From: Roseateles violae
GTDB taxonomy: Bacteria; Pseudomonadota; Gammaproteobacteria; Burkholderiales; Burkholderiaceae_C
Length of the DNA stretch: 64,000 bases
Direction of reading: 5' to 3'
NCBI RefSeq assembly: GCF_030410485.1
Contig: NZ_JAUHHC010000002.1
Coordinates: forward strand, 744,001-808,000
Translations under genes and position numbers: made by a program
In this document: positions 13,444 to 23,110 of the stretch, in pieces
Layout: every line of letters starts with the position of its first letter
Numbering within the stretch: the first letter of the stretch is position 1
Notes under the pieces: generated by a model
Seen by the model: the letters and a program-made list of their open reading frames with translations, nothing else
Database searches by the model: none
What the model was told of the DNA's origin: nothing

Positions 13444-16400
13444 CTAGACATTGGCCATCGACAAGAAGTCCAGCAGGCTGGTGCCGCCCAAGGTGGCGAA
13501 GGGCAGCAGCACCGCCTTCACCAGCGGCTGCTGCGAGAACGGGGCGAAGGCGCCCTCGTCGAGTTCGGCGATCTGCCTGCGCATCAGCTCCAGCTGCCGC
13601 GGCGCCGGCTGCTTGGGCGCGTCGGGCGCATGCGCCTGCAGCAGCCAGTCGTCGATCGCCTGCAAGGCCTGATGGCGCGCCTTCTCGGCGGCACGGCGCA
13701 GCGCGATGGCGCTGATCAGCACGACGCCGACATCGAGCGCCGCCATCGCGATGGCGGCCACCGGCATCTGCCAGTTGTCGAAGACCTGGCTGCGCGACAG
13801 CAGCAGCAGCGACAGCACGATGAAGGGGTAGTAAATCAGTCCGCTGACGCAGCGCGTGCGCTTGGCGATGAACTGCAGATTGATCCAGTAGTCGAGCAAC
13901 TCGTCCTTTTGCACCGCCATGCGCTCGCCGAAGAAATGGATGGCCCGCTGCGGCCAGTTGGCCCGCCCGGGCCGCAGATCGCTGATGAAGCGCAGGCAGA
14001 TCAGGGTCGCATCGGCGACGTAGAAGACCAGGAAGTTCATCAGCAGGATCGCCGCGATCGCGAGCCAGGTGTGGACGGTGCGCGAGATCTCGCCGCGCTG
14101 CGGCACGCCGGACACCTCGGCCAGGCTCTGGTGCAGCGCGACCCCCAGCGCCAAGGCCAGCGCCGCGCAGGCGAAGCTGCGCAGGAAGCGCGCGCCGGTG
14201 CGGTTCTGCACGATGAAGTGCCGCCACCGTGCCAGCTTGCCCTCGGTCAGGCGATCGCCTTCCAGCGCCGGGGGGGCGGCGGGCCGCAGCTCGGCCTCGG
14301 TGGGGCGCAGCCGGAAGATGCGGCTCAGCCGCTGCCAGACACTCAGATCGACGTCCAGGCGTTGCTGCTCGGCCACCAGGCGGCGGCGCGTCGTGCCCAG
14401 GTGCAGCTCCAGGCTCAGGCGGTCGAGATTGCGCGTGAGCGCGGTCCAGCCGCGGAAGACCAGGTACAGGCACAGCAGCAGGGTCAGCAGATGGATCGCC
14501 TCGGTCGGCCACAGGCTCAGCCCCTCGCTGAGGCTGATCGGCTTGCCGTCCCGGGTCAGCCAGTCGGCGAAGGCCGGCCAGGCGCGCGCCAGCAGCAGGG
14601 GCAGCCCGATCTGCAGCAGGGCCAGCGCGGCCAGCAGGCTCAGCTGGCGCAGCCAGGGCGGCACCGCGCCCCGTCTCTGGCTGGCGTAACGCCGCAGCGA
14701 ACGCTGCAGGCCGCGGTTCAGGGTCAGCGGCGGCAGCCACAGCAGCAGCATGAAGGCGCTGATGCACAAGGCCAGGGCCAGCGGCGGTACATAGGGGTAG
14801 CGCGGCGTGCCGGGCGGATGAATGTCCACGCATTGCAGCAGCTTGCCGCTGCGGCAGGACCAGGCGCCGTCCTGCGTGCGGCTGCCGGCCGGCGCGCTGA
14901 AGTCGAAGGCCTGGCTGCGGCCGATCTCGAAGAGGCGCGGCTGATCGAGCCAGCCGACCAGTTTTTCCGGCGTGAACTTCGGCGTCGAGCCGAGGTCTTC
15001 CAGCGCCAGCCGGGTCGAGAAGAAGGCCGAGGTCTGGTAGTTGTCGCGGAAGGGCGGCGTGCCGGCCTGCAGGCCGTCGTCCAGGCGCAGGCCGAAGTTC
15101 GACGCGACGATCAGGTTGCGCGCCCAGGCCTGCTCGCGCGGATGCAGAAAGCGGGCGTCGAGATCGGTGGTGAAGAACAGCGCGTTCGGAAAATCGGCAC
15201 GCAGCGCCTGCAGCACCAGCAGCTTGTCATGCACATCATTGCCCAGCACGCCGATCGCGCGCAGGCCGGAGCCATGGACCCCGCTGGCCCGCAGTTCGGC
15301 GTCGCGCTCGCGCAGCCGCGCGGCCAGGCGGCGCAGATAGTCGAACTGGCTCTGGCCCTCGGCGCGCTCGATGAAGCTGCCGTCGTTGCGCCGGTCGCTG
15401 TCCTTGGCGGCGCCGGCTTCCTTGGCCGAGGCGCCTTCCGGCTGCGAGGGCGCCGCGCTGCCGCGGTCGGGCAGCTGGCCGTCGAGCCCGCGCACATAGT
15501 GGAAGCGGCTGACGCAGAAGCCCTCGTCGTCGTCCTCGCGGATGCGGAATTCCCGCCGCAGGCTGCGGCCGTACAGGGTGTCCCACTCGGCGACGATGGC
15601 GATCTGGTGCGGCGAGTTGGCGTCCTGCGCCTTCACCTTGCACATCGCGCGGTAGGCGTCGGCGCGCTCGTCCGGCCCGCCGGTCGGCTTGACCGTGGCG
15701 CCGGTCTTCAGCCCGCGCCGCTGCAGCTCCCGGGTCAGGCTCTCGGCCAGCTGCTTGTCGTCGCCGATGGTGCGCAGGAAGCTGAAGCCCTTGTCGCCGA
15801 AGAAGTGGCTCAAAGACTGGCCTTGGTGGCCCTCGATCGATTCCAGCAGCTTGCTGTCGGAGACGGTGGCGGCCAGCGAATAAAAGCGCAGATCGCGCTC
15901 CTTGAACAGCGCCGGGCTGTAGTCATCGCGCTCGACCTCGTCGACCATCGCGCGCAGGCCGTCGGAGGCGATCGGCCCAAGCACCCGCCACAGCAGCGGC
16001 GAGCGCGCGCCGGCCGCCGTCGGCACGTCGAGCTGGCCCATCAGCCGGCGCAGATGCGCCAGCGGCCGCTCGTAGAAGGCGCCGCTGTCCAGCCACAGCA
16101 CCAGCACCGGGTGGGAGGCTCCCTTCTCGCGGTCGTTGCGACCCGGCGCCGGATCGAACCATTCATAGGGCACGGCCTCGGGCAGCGCGAACGGCGGGCG
16201 CAGATTGCCGTCGGGCAGGAAATAGCCGAGATGCTCGGTGTCCACCGGTGCATAGTCCGCGGCGTTCAGCCCCGCCAGCACCGCATAGCGCGTGCGGCGT
16301 CGGCTCTCCACGTATTCGGCATAGGGCCCGCCGGACACCATCACGGCCAGCACCACCAGCTTGTGGCTGTGGTCGGCGGCCGCCGGGGCCGGCGGCTTGC

Positions 16401-16737
16401 AGGGCGACGACAGCCGGTGCAGCTTGCAGCCGATCTCCTGCGCCAGGGCCGCGGCAGCATGGAGCTCGCGCTCCTCCTCGCGTTGCTGCGGCGTCAGCGG
16501 CTTGCGGCCGCGCTCCTCGCGCGCGCGAACGACCGCGCCGAACGGGTCCTGCCACAGCCGGGCGTCGATGTCCTGCACCGCGAATCGCTGTTCGATGCGC
16601 GGCTCGTTGGCGGCCGGCCGCGTGCCTTGCAGGGGCACCTCGCGCAGTGTCAGCGCGCCGGCCGCCAGCAGCACGGCCGCCACCCAGCCGTTGCCCATCA
16701 TGCCGCCGTTGCCGGCCGACTTCGATTCGTTGGACAT
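13444..16737 (-). CDS. Large conserved membrane protein of unknown function
   Basis: 1097 residues. One membrane anchor near residues 15-32 is followed by about 600 residues predicted to face the periplasm. The C-terminal half carries six or seven hydrophobic segments (for example [19 protein letters not shown] near 645, [17 protein letters not shown] near 700, [19 protein letters not shown] near 895). The soluble part has a stretch ([19 protein letters not shown], then [16 protein letters not shown] near 500-545) that reads like a periplasmic-binding or receptor-type Rossmann fold. I do not recognise a named family. It is transcribed toward the island, which was inserted just beyond its 3' end without disrupting it. 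Confidence 0.75.
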   Translation of the reverse strand: MSNESKSAGNGGMMGNGWVAAVLLAAGALTLREVPLQGTRPAANEPRIEQRFAVQDIDARLWQDPFGAVVRAREERGRKPLTPQQREEERELHAAAALAQEIGCKLHRLSSPCKPPAPAAADHSHKLVVLAVMVSGGPYAEYVESRRRTRYAVLAGLNAADYAPVDTEHLGYFLPDGNLRPPFALPEAVPYEWFDPAPGRNDREKGASHPVLVLWLDSGAFYERPLAHLRRLMGQLDVPTAAGARSPLLWRVLGPIASDGLRAMVDEVERDDYSPALFKERDLRFYSLAATVSDSKLLESIEGHQGQSLSHFFGDKGFSFLRTIGDDKQLAESLTRELQRRGLKTGATVKPTGGPDERADAYRAMCKVKAQDANSPHQIAIVAEWDTLYGRSLRREFRIREDDDEGFCVSRFHYVRGLDGQLPDRGSAAPSQPEGASAKEAGAAKDSDRRNDGSFIERAEGQSQFDYLRRLAARLRERDAELRASGVHGSGLRAIGVLGNDVHDKLLVLQALRADFPNALFFTTDLDARFLHPREQAWARNLIVASNFGLRLDDGLQAGTPPFRDNYQTSAFFSTRLALEDLGSTPKFTPEKLVGWLDQPRLFEIGRSQAFDFSAPAGSRTQDGAWSCRSGKLLQCVDIHPPGTPRYPYVPPLALALCISAFMLLLWLPPLTLNRGLQRSLRRYASQRRGAVPPWLRQLSLLAALALLQIGLPLLLARAWPAFADWLTRDGKPISLSEGLSLWPTEAIHLLTLLLCLYLVFRGWTALTRNLDRLSLELHLGTTRRRLVAEQQRLDVDLSVWQRLSRIFRLRPTEAELRPAAPPALEGDRLTEGKLARWRHFIVQNRTGARFLRSFACAALALALGVALHQSLAEVSGVPQRGEISRTVHTWLAIAAILLMNFLVFYVADATLICLRFISDLRPGRANWPQRAIHFFGERMAVQKDELLDYWINLQFIAKRTRCVSGLIYYPFIVLSLLLLSRSQVFDNWQMPVAAIAMAALDVGVVLISAIALRRAAEKARHQALQAIDDWLLQAHAPDAPKQPAPRQLELMRRQIAELDEGAFAPFSQQPLVKAVLLPFATLGGTSLLDFLSMANV

Positions 16738-16934
16738 GGCGAACCCCCTTTTGCTGGGAACCTAGTGGCAGTCCCGCGCTGCAGCAATGGCCGGCTGCCG
16801 CGGCTTCCTCATTGCTGAGGAGGGCGAGCCTCGCCCGGGCCGGTGTTTGCGGCACTGGCGCCACAGCGACCTCGCCTGCTACGCTGCGGCGCTGCTGTTC
16901 CCGCGTTCTTGAACCGACCGACAGGAGAGCTTGC

Positions 16935-17450
16935 ATGGCCCAACTGAATGTCAACGGCCGCCTGCGCGACTGCGAGGCCGAGGCCGACACGCCGCTGCTG
17001 TGGGTGCTGCGCGAGCAGCTCGGCCTGACCGGCACCAAGTACGGCTGCGGCATCGCGCAATGCGGCGCCTGCACCGTGCACATCGACGGCGTCGCGACGC
17101 GCTCCTGCGTGCGGCCGCTGTCCTCGCTGAGCGCCAAGGAGAAGATCGTCACGATCGAGGGCCTGTCCAGCGATGCCTCGCATCCGGTACAGCAGGCCTG
17201 GGACCAGCTGGACGTGCCGCAATGCGGCTTCTGCCAGAGCGGCATGATCATGGCGGCCGTCGCGCTTCTGAAGGCCAAGCCCAAGCCGAGCGATGCCGAC
17301 ATCGACGCGGCGATGAGCAATATCTGCCGCTGCGGCACCTACAACCGCGTGCGCGCTGCCATCCATCTGGCCGCAGGCCAGCTGCAGCGCAAGGCGATCC
17401 CGATCGAGATCGCCACGGCCGCCGATCTGCGCCAGGGCGGTGCCGCATGA
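16935..17450 (+). CDS. iorA: (2Fe-2S) subunit of an isoquinoline 1-oxidoreductase-type molybdenum hydroxylase
   Basis: 171 residues carrying two [2Fe-2S] clusters. The plant-ferredoxin-type set is [14 protein letters not shown] with a later Cys in TRSCVRPL, and the second set is CGFCQSG with [13 protein letters not shown]. This is the small subunit of xanthine-dehydrogenase-family enzymes of the IorA type. It passes electrons from the molybdenum centre to an acceptor, often a cytochrome c. The start ATG has AGGAGA at 16923-16928. The stop overlaps the start of the large-subunit gene (ATGA). The substrate is not predictable. Confidence 0.92.
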   Translation: MAQLNVNGRLRDCEAEADTPLLWVLREQLGLTGTKYGCGIAQCGACTVHIDGVATRSCVRPLSSLSAKEKIVTIEGLSSDASHPVQQAWDQLDVPQCGFCQSGMIMAAVALLKAKPKPSDADIDAAMSNICRCGTYNRVRAAIHLAAGQLQRKAIPIEIATAADLRQGGAA

Positions 17451-19612
17451 AGGCCCCGCTGGACGCGAGCCGCCGCCGCTTTCTGCAGGCCGGCGCTGCC
17501 GCCGGTGGTGGCCTGCTGCTGGGTTTTCATGTGCCGCTGCTGGCGGCCGATCCGACCCTGCCGGAGCTGAATGCCTGGGTGCTGGTGCAGCCGGACGAGA
17601 CCGTCATCATTCGTATCGCCCGCTCGGAGATGGGCCAGGGCACGCTGACCGGCCTGGCCCAGCTGGTGGCCGAGGAACTCGACTGCGACTGGGCCCGCGT
17701 TCGCACCGAGTACCCGACCCCGGGCCAGAACCTGGCGCGCAAGCGTGCCTGGGGCAGTTTCTCCACCGGCGGCAGCCGCGGCGTGCGCGAGTCGCATGAC
17801 TATGTGCGCAAGGGCGGCGCCGCCGCGCGCATGATGCTGGTGCAGGCGGCGGCCAATCAATGGCAGGTGCCGGCCGCCGACTGCACGGTGGCCAACGGCC
17901 GCATCACGCACAAGGCGAGCGGCCGCAGCACCAGCTATGGCCAGGTCGCCGCCGCGGCGGCCCAGCTGACGCCGCCGACGGACATCGCGCTGAAGGATCC
18001 GCGCGAATGGCGCGTGGCTGGCAAGCCGATGAAGCGCCTGGACACCAGGCCCAAGCTCGACGGCTCGCAGATCTACGGCATGGACCTGCAGATGCCGGGT
18101 CTGCTGAACGCGGCGATCAAGGATTGCCCGGTCTTCGGCGGCAAGGTGAAAAGCTTCGACGCGGCCGCGATCGCCGCGAGACCCGGCGTCAAGAAGGTCC
18201 TGCAGGTCGGCGACAGCGCGGTCGCCGTCGTCGCCGACACCTGGTGGCGGGCGAAAACGGCGCTGGATGCGCTGCCCATCGTCTGGGACGAGGGGCCGAA
18301 TGCGCAGGCCGGCAGCGCCGAGGTCGCCGCGATGCTGAAGGCCGGCCTCGATGCCGCCGACGCCGTGGCCGGCAACAAGCAGGGCGATGTGGCCGCGGCG
18401 ATGCAGGCGGCGGCGCGGCGGATCGAGGCGGTCTATGCCTATCCGCACCAGAACCACGCGACGATGGAGGTGATGAACGCGACCGCCCGCTGGACGCCCG
18501 AGCGTTGCGAGGTCTGGACCCCGACGCAAAACGGCGAGGCCGCGCTGGCCGCCGCCGCCGAGGCCTCGGGCCTGGCCGCAGCGCAATGCGAGGTCTACAA
18601 GCTGCACCTGGGCGGCGGCTTCGGGCGGCGCGGCGCCGTGCATGACTGGGTGCGCCAGGCGGTCACGATCGCCAGGGAGCTGCCCGGCACGCCGGTCAAG
18701 CTGATCTGGAGCCGCGAGGAGGACATGCAGCATGGCCGCTACCACCCGGTCACCCAGTGCAAGCTGCAGGCCGGCCTCGACGCGCAGGGCAAGCTGACGG
18801 CGCTGCAGATGCGCATCTCGGGCCAGTCCATCGTCGCCGCGCTGTTTCCGCAGAACATCAAGGACGGCCTGGACCCGGCCGTGTTCCAGGGGCTGAACGC
18901 GGGTGGGGCGGAGGGCGCCTTCGGCTATGCGGTGCCGAATCTGCTGATCGACCATGCGATGCGCAACCCCTCGGTGCCGCCGGGCTTCTGGCGCGGCGTC
19001 AACCTGAACCAGAACGCCATCTATGTCGAATGCTTCATCGACGAGATTGCCGCGGCCACCCGGCGCGACCCGCTGGCGCTGCGACGCGAGCTGCTGGCCC
19101 ATTCGCCCAAGCATCTGGCGGTGCTGAACGCTGTCGCCGAGAAGGCCGGCTGGGGCAAGCCGGCGCCGAAGGGCCGGCATCGCGGCCTGGCGCAGATCAT
19201 GGGCTTCGGCAGCTATGTCGCGGCCTGCGCCGAGGTCTCGGTCAGCAAGGCGGGCGAGCTGAAGATCCACCGCATCGTCGCCGCCACCGATCCCGGCCAT
19301 GCGGTCAATCCGCAGCAGATCGCCGCCCAGGTCGAGGGCAGCTTCGTCTACGGCCTGTCGGCGGCGCTGTTCGGCGAATGCACGCTGAAGAACGGCCGCA
19401 TCGAGCAGAGCAATTTCCACGACTACCCGGTCCTCAAGATGGAGCATATGCCGGCGGTCGAGGCCCTCGTCATGCCCTCGGGCGGCTTCTGGGGCGGGGT
19501 CGGCGAGCCGACGATCGCGGTGGCCGCGCCGGCGGTGCTGAACGCCATCTACGCCGCCACCGGCAAGCGCATCCGCGAGCTGCCGCTGCGGCGGCACAGC
19601 CTGAAGGCCTAG
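17447..19612 (+). CDS. iorB: Molybdopterin subunit of an isoquinoline 1-oxidoreductase-type enzyme
   Basis: A 721-residue large subunit that binds the molybdenum cytosine dinucleotide cofactor. The N-terminus has a twin-arginine signal ([15 protein letters not shown]), so the complex is exported folded to the periplasm together with its small partner. Family motifs include [20 protein letters not shown] near residue 60, [13 protein letters not shown] near residue 388, and [17 protein letters not shown] near the C-terminus, where the Glu of GEP is the expected catalytic base. The length fits IorB-type subunits. The gene for SoxX follows 12 bases after the stop, suggesting one transcript with the sox genes. 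Confidence 0.92.
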   Translation: MKAPLDASRRRFLQAGAAAGGGLLLGFHVPLLAADPTLPELNAWVLVQPDETVIIRIARSEMGQGTLTGLAQLVAEELDCDWARVRTEYPTPGQNLARKRAWGSFSTGGSRGVRESHDYVRKGGAAARMMLVQAAANQWQVPAADCTVANGRITHKASGRSTSYGQVAAAAAQLTPPTDIALKDPREWRVAGKPMKRLDTRPKLDGSQIYGMDLQMPGLLNAAIKDCPVFGGKVKSFDAAAIAARPGVKKVLQVGDSAVAVVADTWWRAKTALDALPIVWDEGPNAQAGSAEVAAMLKAGLDAADAVAGNKQGDVAAAMQAAARRIEAVYAYPHQNHATMEVMNATARWTPERCEVWTPTQNGEAALAAAAEASGLAAAQCEVYKLHLGGGFGRRGAVHDWVRQAVTIARELPGTPVKLIWSREEDMQHGRYHPVTQCKLQAGLDAQGKLTALQMRISGQSIVAALFPQNIKDGLDPAVFQGLNAGGAEGAFGYAVPNLLIDHAMRNPSVPPGFWRGVNLNQNAIYVECFIDEIAAATRRDPLALRRELLAHSPKHLAVLNAVAEKAGWGKPAPKGRHRGLAQIMGFGSYVAACAEVSVSKAGELKIHRIVAATDPGHAVNPQQIAAQVEGSFVYGLSAALFGECTLKNGRIEQSNFHDYPVLKMEHMPAVEALVMPSGGFWGGVGEPTIAVAAPAVLNAIYAATGKRIRELPLRRHSLKA

Positions 19613-19624
19613 CGGGAGATCGGG

Positions 19625-20056
19625 ATGCGGGGTCGGGCCTTGCTGGCGCTGCTGCCCTGGCTGAGCGGTGCGGTGGCCGCGGCGGGTGTGGAGGTCGTCG
19701 GCGACGCGATCCCGCAGCCGCTGGACGGCCTGGCCGGCGACGCCCTGCGCGGCCGGGCGATCGTCGCCAGCCGCCAGCAGGGCCTGTGCCTGCTGTGCCA
19801 CAGCGCGCCGATTCCGGAGGAGCGCTTCCAGGGCACGCTGGCGCCCAGCCTGGCCGGCGCCGGCGCGCGCTGGTCGGCCGGCCAGCTGCGGCTGAAGCTG
19901 GCCGACGGCCGGCGCCTGAACCCGGACAGCATCATGCCGGCCTATTACAGCGAGGAGGGCCTGCAGCAGGTCGGCCGCGCCTGGCAAGGCCGGACCCTCT
20001 TCACGGCCCAGCAGCTCGAGGACGTGCTGGCCTATCTGCTCAGCCTGAAGGACTGA
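19625..20056 (+). CDS. soxX: SoxX, monoheme cytochrome c of thiosulfate oxidation
   Basis: 143 residues with a signal peptide (ALLALLPWLSGAVAAAG) and one heme site, CLLCH. The later SIMPAYY supplies the Met ligand in the position typical of SoxX. SoxX pairs with SoxA to oxidise thiosulfate and attach it to the SoxY cysteine in the periplasm. It is the first of four contiguous sox genes in the order X, Y, Z, A. The position directly after the iorAB-like pair also allows a role as electron acceptor of that enzyme, which is inference. Confidence 0.85.
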   Translation: MRGRALLALLPWLSGAVAAAGVEVVGDAIPQPLDGLAGDALRGRAIVASRQQGLCLLCHSAPIPEERFQGTLAPSLAGAGARWSAGQLRLKLADGRRLNPDSIMPAYYSEEGLQQVGRAWQGRTLFTAQQLEDVLAYLLSLKD

Positions 20057-20061
20057 GGGCG

Positions 20062-20490
20062 ATGCGGCGCCGCGCGATGCTGATCGGCCTGGGTGCCACG
20101 GTGCTGCTGCGCCCGGCGCGGGCGACGAGCGAGGAGCTGGCCGCGGCGATCCGCGCCTACACCGGCGGCATCGAACCCCAGCCGGGCCGCGTGCACATCG
20201 ATATCGCGCCGCTGGTCGAGAACGGCAATGCGGTGCCGGTGACGGTCAGCGTCGACAGCGCGATGAGCGAGGCCGAGCATGTGCAGGCGATCGCGCTGTT
20301 CAACCAGCTGAACCCGCAGCGCGATGTCGCGCGCTTCACGCTGAGCCTGGCGCAGGGCCGGGCGCAGGTCGGCACGCGGATCCGCCTGGCGACCAGCCAG
20401 CAGCTGGTGGCCATCGCGCGCTTCAACGATGGCAGCTTTCATGCGCAGACGGTCGAGGTCGTCGTGACCCTGGCCGCCTGCGTCGAGTGA
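20062..20490 (+). CDS. soxY: SoxY-like sulfur carrier subunit with atypical C-terminus
   Basis: 142 residues with an N-terminal export signal (MRRRAMLIGLGATVLLRPARA) and the SoxY immunoglobulin-like domain (ALVENGNAVPVTVSVDSAM-type core, VQAIALFNQLNPQRDVARF). Canonical SoxY ends in GGCGG, whose Cys carries the sulfur substrate. Here the last residues are VTLAACVE: the Cys is kept three from the end but the flanking glycines are replaced. SoxY forms a dimer with SoxZ, encoded next. The ATG at 20062 lies 5 bases after the soxX stop. Confidence 0.85.
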   Translation: MRRRAMLIGLGATVLLRPARATSEELAAAIRAYTGGIEPQPGRVHIDIAPLVENGNAVPVTVSVDSAMSEAEHVQAIALFNQLNPQRDVARFTLSLAQGRAQVGTRIRLATSQQLVAIARFNDGSFHAQTVEVVVTLAACVE

Positions 20491-20500
20491 GGCGAAAGCG

Positions 20501-20821
20501 ATGGCGCGCACCCTGATCACGATGCCGGCGACCGTGCGGCGCGGCGAGCTGATCGAGATCCGCTGCCTGATCGGCCATCCGATGGAGACCGGCTACCGGC
20601 GCGCCGACGACGGCCAGCTGCTGCCGCGCGACCTGATCCGGCGCTTCGAATGCTTTGCCGGCGAGCACCTGGTCTTCAGCGCGGAGCTGTTCGCCGCGGT
20701 GGCCGCCAATCCGCTGATCTCCTTCTGGCTGCGCGCCGAGGCCAGCGGGACGCTGCGCTTTCACTGGCAGGGCGATCGCGGCTTTGCGCAGACCGAAGAG
20801 CGGACGCTGACGGTGATATGA
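20501..20821 (+). CDS. soxZ: SoxZ, partner of SoxY
   Basis: 106 residues without signal peptide, as usual because SoxZ is exported with SoxY. The sequence is typical: MPATVRRGELIEIRCLIGHPMETGYR at the start, then RRFECFAGEHLVFSAEL and NPLISFWLRAEASGTLRFHW. SoxYZ carries the sulfur intermediate between Sox enzymes. The stop TGA overlaps the start of soxA (ATGA), showing coupling. Confidence 0.92.
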   Translation: MARTLITMPATVRRGELIEIRCLIGHPMETGYRRADDGQLLPRDLIRRFECFAGEHLVFSAELFAAVAANPLISFWLRAEASGTLRFHWQGDRGFAQTEERTLTVI

Positions 20822-21552
20822 GGTTCGTGACGTGGCTGCTGTTCCTGATGCTTGGCGCCGCGGTGGCGGCTGAGCCGCGGCGCAGCGGCTACGAGACCAT
20901 GAGCCCGGCGCTGCAGCAGATGCAGCGCGACGACGCCAGCAATCCGGCCATGCTGTCGGTGCAGGAGGGCCAGGTCTTGTGGCAGCAATGGAATTGCGCG
21001 CGCTGCCACGGCGAGGCCGGTCGCAGCCTGCGCGGCGTTGCCGCGCGCTATCCGGCCTTCGACGCGGCGCTGGGCCGGCCGCTGAACCTGGCCCAGCGCA
21101 TCCAGCAATGCCGGCGCCGCGACGGTGCGCCGGTGCCGGCCAGCGACAGCGAGGCGCTGCTGAGCCTGACGGCCTTTGTCGCGCTGCAGTCGCGCGGCCA
21201 GCCGATCGCGCCGCCCGACGATGCGCGGCTGGCACCTTTCGTCGAGCGCGGCCGCGCGCTGTTCGAGCGCCGCATCGGCCAGCTGAATCTGTCCTGCGCC
21301 CAATGCCATGAGCAGCGCGCCGGCCAGAAGCTCGGCGGCAGCCTGATCCCGCAGGGTCATCCGACCGGCTATCCGCTGTACCGGCTCGAATGGCAGGCGC
21401 TCGGCTCGCTGCAGCGGCGGCTGCGCAACTGCGCCAGCGGCGTGCGCGCCGAGCCTTGGGCGCTCGATGCGCCGGAACTGGTCGAGCTGGAGCTCTACCT
21501 GATGCGGCGCGCCGCCGGCATGGCGATGGACGCGCCGGCGCTGCGGCCTTAG
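20818..21552 (+). CDS. soxA: SoxA, diheme cytochrome c of thiosulfate oxidation
   Basis: 244 residues with signal peptide (FVTWLLFLMLGAAVAA). Two heme sites are seen, NCARCHG and SCAQCHE, and the conserved Cys of NCASGVRAEPW near residue 208, which in SoxA is the modified ligand of the active heme. With SoxX it forms the SoxAX enzyme that couples thiosulfate to SoxY. No soxB, soxC or soxD is present around it, so the pathway encoded here is incomplete and the rest must be elsewhere or missing. Confidence 0.92.
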   Translation: MRFVTWLLFLMLGAAVAAEPRRSGYETMSPALQQMQRDDASNPAMLSVQEGQVLWQQWNCARCHGEAGRSLRGVAARYPAFDAALGRPLNLAQRIQQCRRRDGAPVPASDSEALLSLTAFVALQSRGQPIAPPDDARLAPFVERGRALFERRIGQLNLSCAQCHEQRAGQKLGGSLIPQGHPTGYPLYRLEWQALGSLQRRLRNCASGVRAEPWALDAPELVELELYLMRRAAGMAMDAPALRP

Positions 21553-21559
21553 CGAGCCC

Positions 21560-22252
21560 TCAGTGCCGCTTGTACTGCGTGTCGCCGAACAGGACCTCGC
21601 GGGCCTTCTCGTCGATCAGCGGCTTGCGCGCGCCGGCCAGCACCTCGACGCCGCGCTGCACCGCCGGGCGGCGGGCGATCTCGTCGAACCAGCCCTTCAG
21701 ATGCGGATAGTCGCCCATTTCGACGCCCTGGTTCTTCCAGGAGCGCAGCCAGGGGAAGATCGCGATGTCCGCGATGCTGTAGTCCTTGCCGGCGATATAG
21801 GTCGAGGCGGCCAGGCGCTTGTTCATCACGCCGTAGAGCCGGCCGGCTTCCTTGCTGTAGCGCTCGATCGCGTAGTCGATCTTCTGCGGCGCATAGATGC
21901 GGAAGTGATGGGCCTGGCCGAGCATCGGGCCGATGCTGCCCATCTGGAACATCAGCCACTGCAGCACCTCGTACTTGGCCGCGGTGCCGGCCGGCAGCAG
22001 GCGCCCGGTCTTGCCGGCCAGATAGAGCAAAATGGCGCCCGACTCGAACAGGGAGATCGGCTTGCCGTCGGGGCCCTCGGGGTCGACGATGGCGGGGATC
22101 TTGTTGTTGGGGCTGATGGTCAGGAAACCCGGCTCGAACTGGGCGCCGCTGCCGATGTCCACGGGGATCACCCGATAGGGCAGACCGCATTCTTCCAACA
22201 TGATGTGAACTTTGTGGCCGTTCGGTGTGGGCCATGAATAAACTTCAATCAT
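21560..22252 (-). CDS. Glutathione S-transferase, YfcG/Nu-class type
   Basis: 230 residues. The thioredoxin-fold N-terminus begins MIEVYSWPTPNGHKVHIMLEE, with the TPNG motif that in the YfcG/YghU group binds glutathione for disulfide reductase activity. NNKIPAIVDPEG with the cis-Pro and the FESGAILLYLA motif follow. The helical C-terminal domain includes YSIADIAIFPWLRSW, the N-capping box. An alternative start four codons upstream exists (22264). It converges with soxA, 7 bases away, so it belongs to a separate transcript. Confidence 0.9.
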   Translation of the reverse strand: MIEVYSWPTPNGHKVHIMLEECGLPYRVIPVDIGSGAQFEPGFLTISPNNKIPAIVDPEGPDGKPISLFESGAILLYLAGKTGRLLPAGTAAKYEVLQWLMFQMGSIGPMLGQAHHFRIYAPQKIDYAIERYSKEAGRLYGVMNKRLAASTYIAGKDYSIADIAIFPWLRSWKNQGVEMGDYPHLKGWFDEIARRPAVQRGVEVLAGARKPLIDEKAREVLFGDTQYKRH

Positions 22253-22318
22253 CTTGATCCCCATCTTCTGTGGCGGTCGATGCTCGCACGATGCGAGTTT
22301 GCCGCAAACTGTTCGTTC

Positions 22319-23065
22319 ATGGTTCTGAAACGGCTCAAACATTGGTTCGTGGCCCGCGCCAACGCGATGCGCTGGCGCGCCATTCACGACTGGGCGGAAA
22401 GCCGCAAGGCCAGCTTTCGCCTCAGCCGCGACGGCCTGGGCTTCATGATCGAGCAGCAGCGCGCGCTGCCGGGCAGCCTGCGCATCGAATGGGGTGCGCC
22501 GCAGCGCAGCTATATGAGCGGCACCGAGCTGCGCATGCGCTGCGAGCTGCGCCTGCACAACGATCTGCAGATGATGGTGCTGTGCCGCGAGCTGATGGAC
22601 CGGCTCGAGGGCACCGTCTTCGAGGCCTATACCGACACCTTGAAGACCCGCGTCGACACCGACACGCCGGAGGAGATGCGCTGGCTGGTGATGTTCCCGA
22701 AGTACACGCAGATCAGCTCGAAGCTGGTTCGCCAGCGCTATGGCGCGATCGGCATCAACAAGGAATTGACCGGCGCCTGGATCGAGGGCGAACTGAGCGA
22801 GCTGCTGGCCCAGGCCAGCCAGGACCTGCTGCCGGAGGGCCAGCCCTTCGTGCTGATGACCATGCGCGGCAATGCCTATCTGCGCACGACCATGGCCGAG
22901 CCCGACCTGCCGCGCATCCAGGCCTTGCTGAAGCTGCTGGAGACCGCCTGCCGCGAGGCGCAGAGGGTCAATTCCCGGCTGTCGGACGCCGGCCTGTGGC
23001 CGACGACGACCTCGGTCGCCTGGCAGAGTTCCAGCCCCGAGGAAGACCTGCCCCCGCGTTCCTGA
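22319..23065 (+). CDS. Conserved hypothetical protein
   Basis: A 248-residue soluble protein, not recognised. It has mixed charged and hydrophobic segments (FRLSRDGLGFMIEQQR, ELRMRCELRLHNDLQMMVLCREL, PFVLMTMRGNAYLRTTMAEPDLPR) and no signal peptide. Length and lack of repeats suggest a single globular domain. Its reading frame can be extended to an ATG at 22280, but the sequence from MVLKRLKHWFV looks like the natural start. No ribosome-binding site is clear. It is divergent from the GST gene with 66 bases between starts, so the two share a promoter region. Confidence 0.7.
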   Translation: MVLKRLKHWFVARANAMRWRAIHDWAESRKASFRLSRDGLGFMIEQQRALPGSLRIEWGAPQRSYMSGTELRMRCELRLHNDLQMMVLCRELMDRLEGTVFEAYTDTLKTRVDTDTPEEMRWLVMFPKYTQISSKLVRQRYGAIGINKELTGAWIEGELSELLAQASQDLLPEGQPFVLMTMRGNAYLRTTMAEPDLPRIQALLKLLETACREAQRVNSRLSDAGLWPTTTSVAWQSSSPEEDLPPRS

Positions 23066-23110
23066 GCGCGGGCGGCCTGGCCGCCGCGCCGAGGGCTCAC
23101 CATCTTTTGC

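Noticed and set aside
13339-16818. 1159-residue plus-strand frame opposite the large membrane protein
   Set aside because: Composition (Arg, Gln, Ala, Gly runs) is that of a shadow frame, and the minus-strand protein has sensible membrane segments and domains.
17339-19987. 882-residue minus-strand frame opposite iorB and soxX
   Set aside because: Shadow frame; the opposite strand encodes recognisable cofactor-binding subunits.
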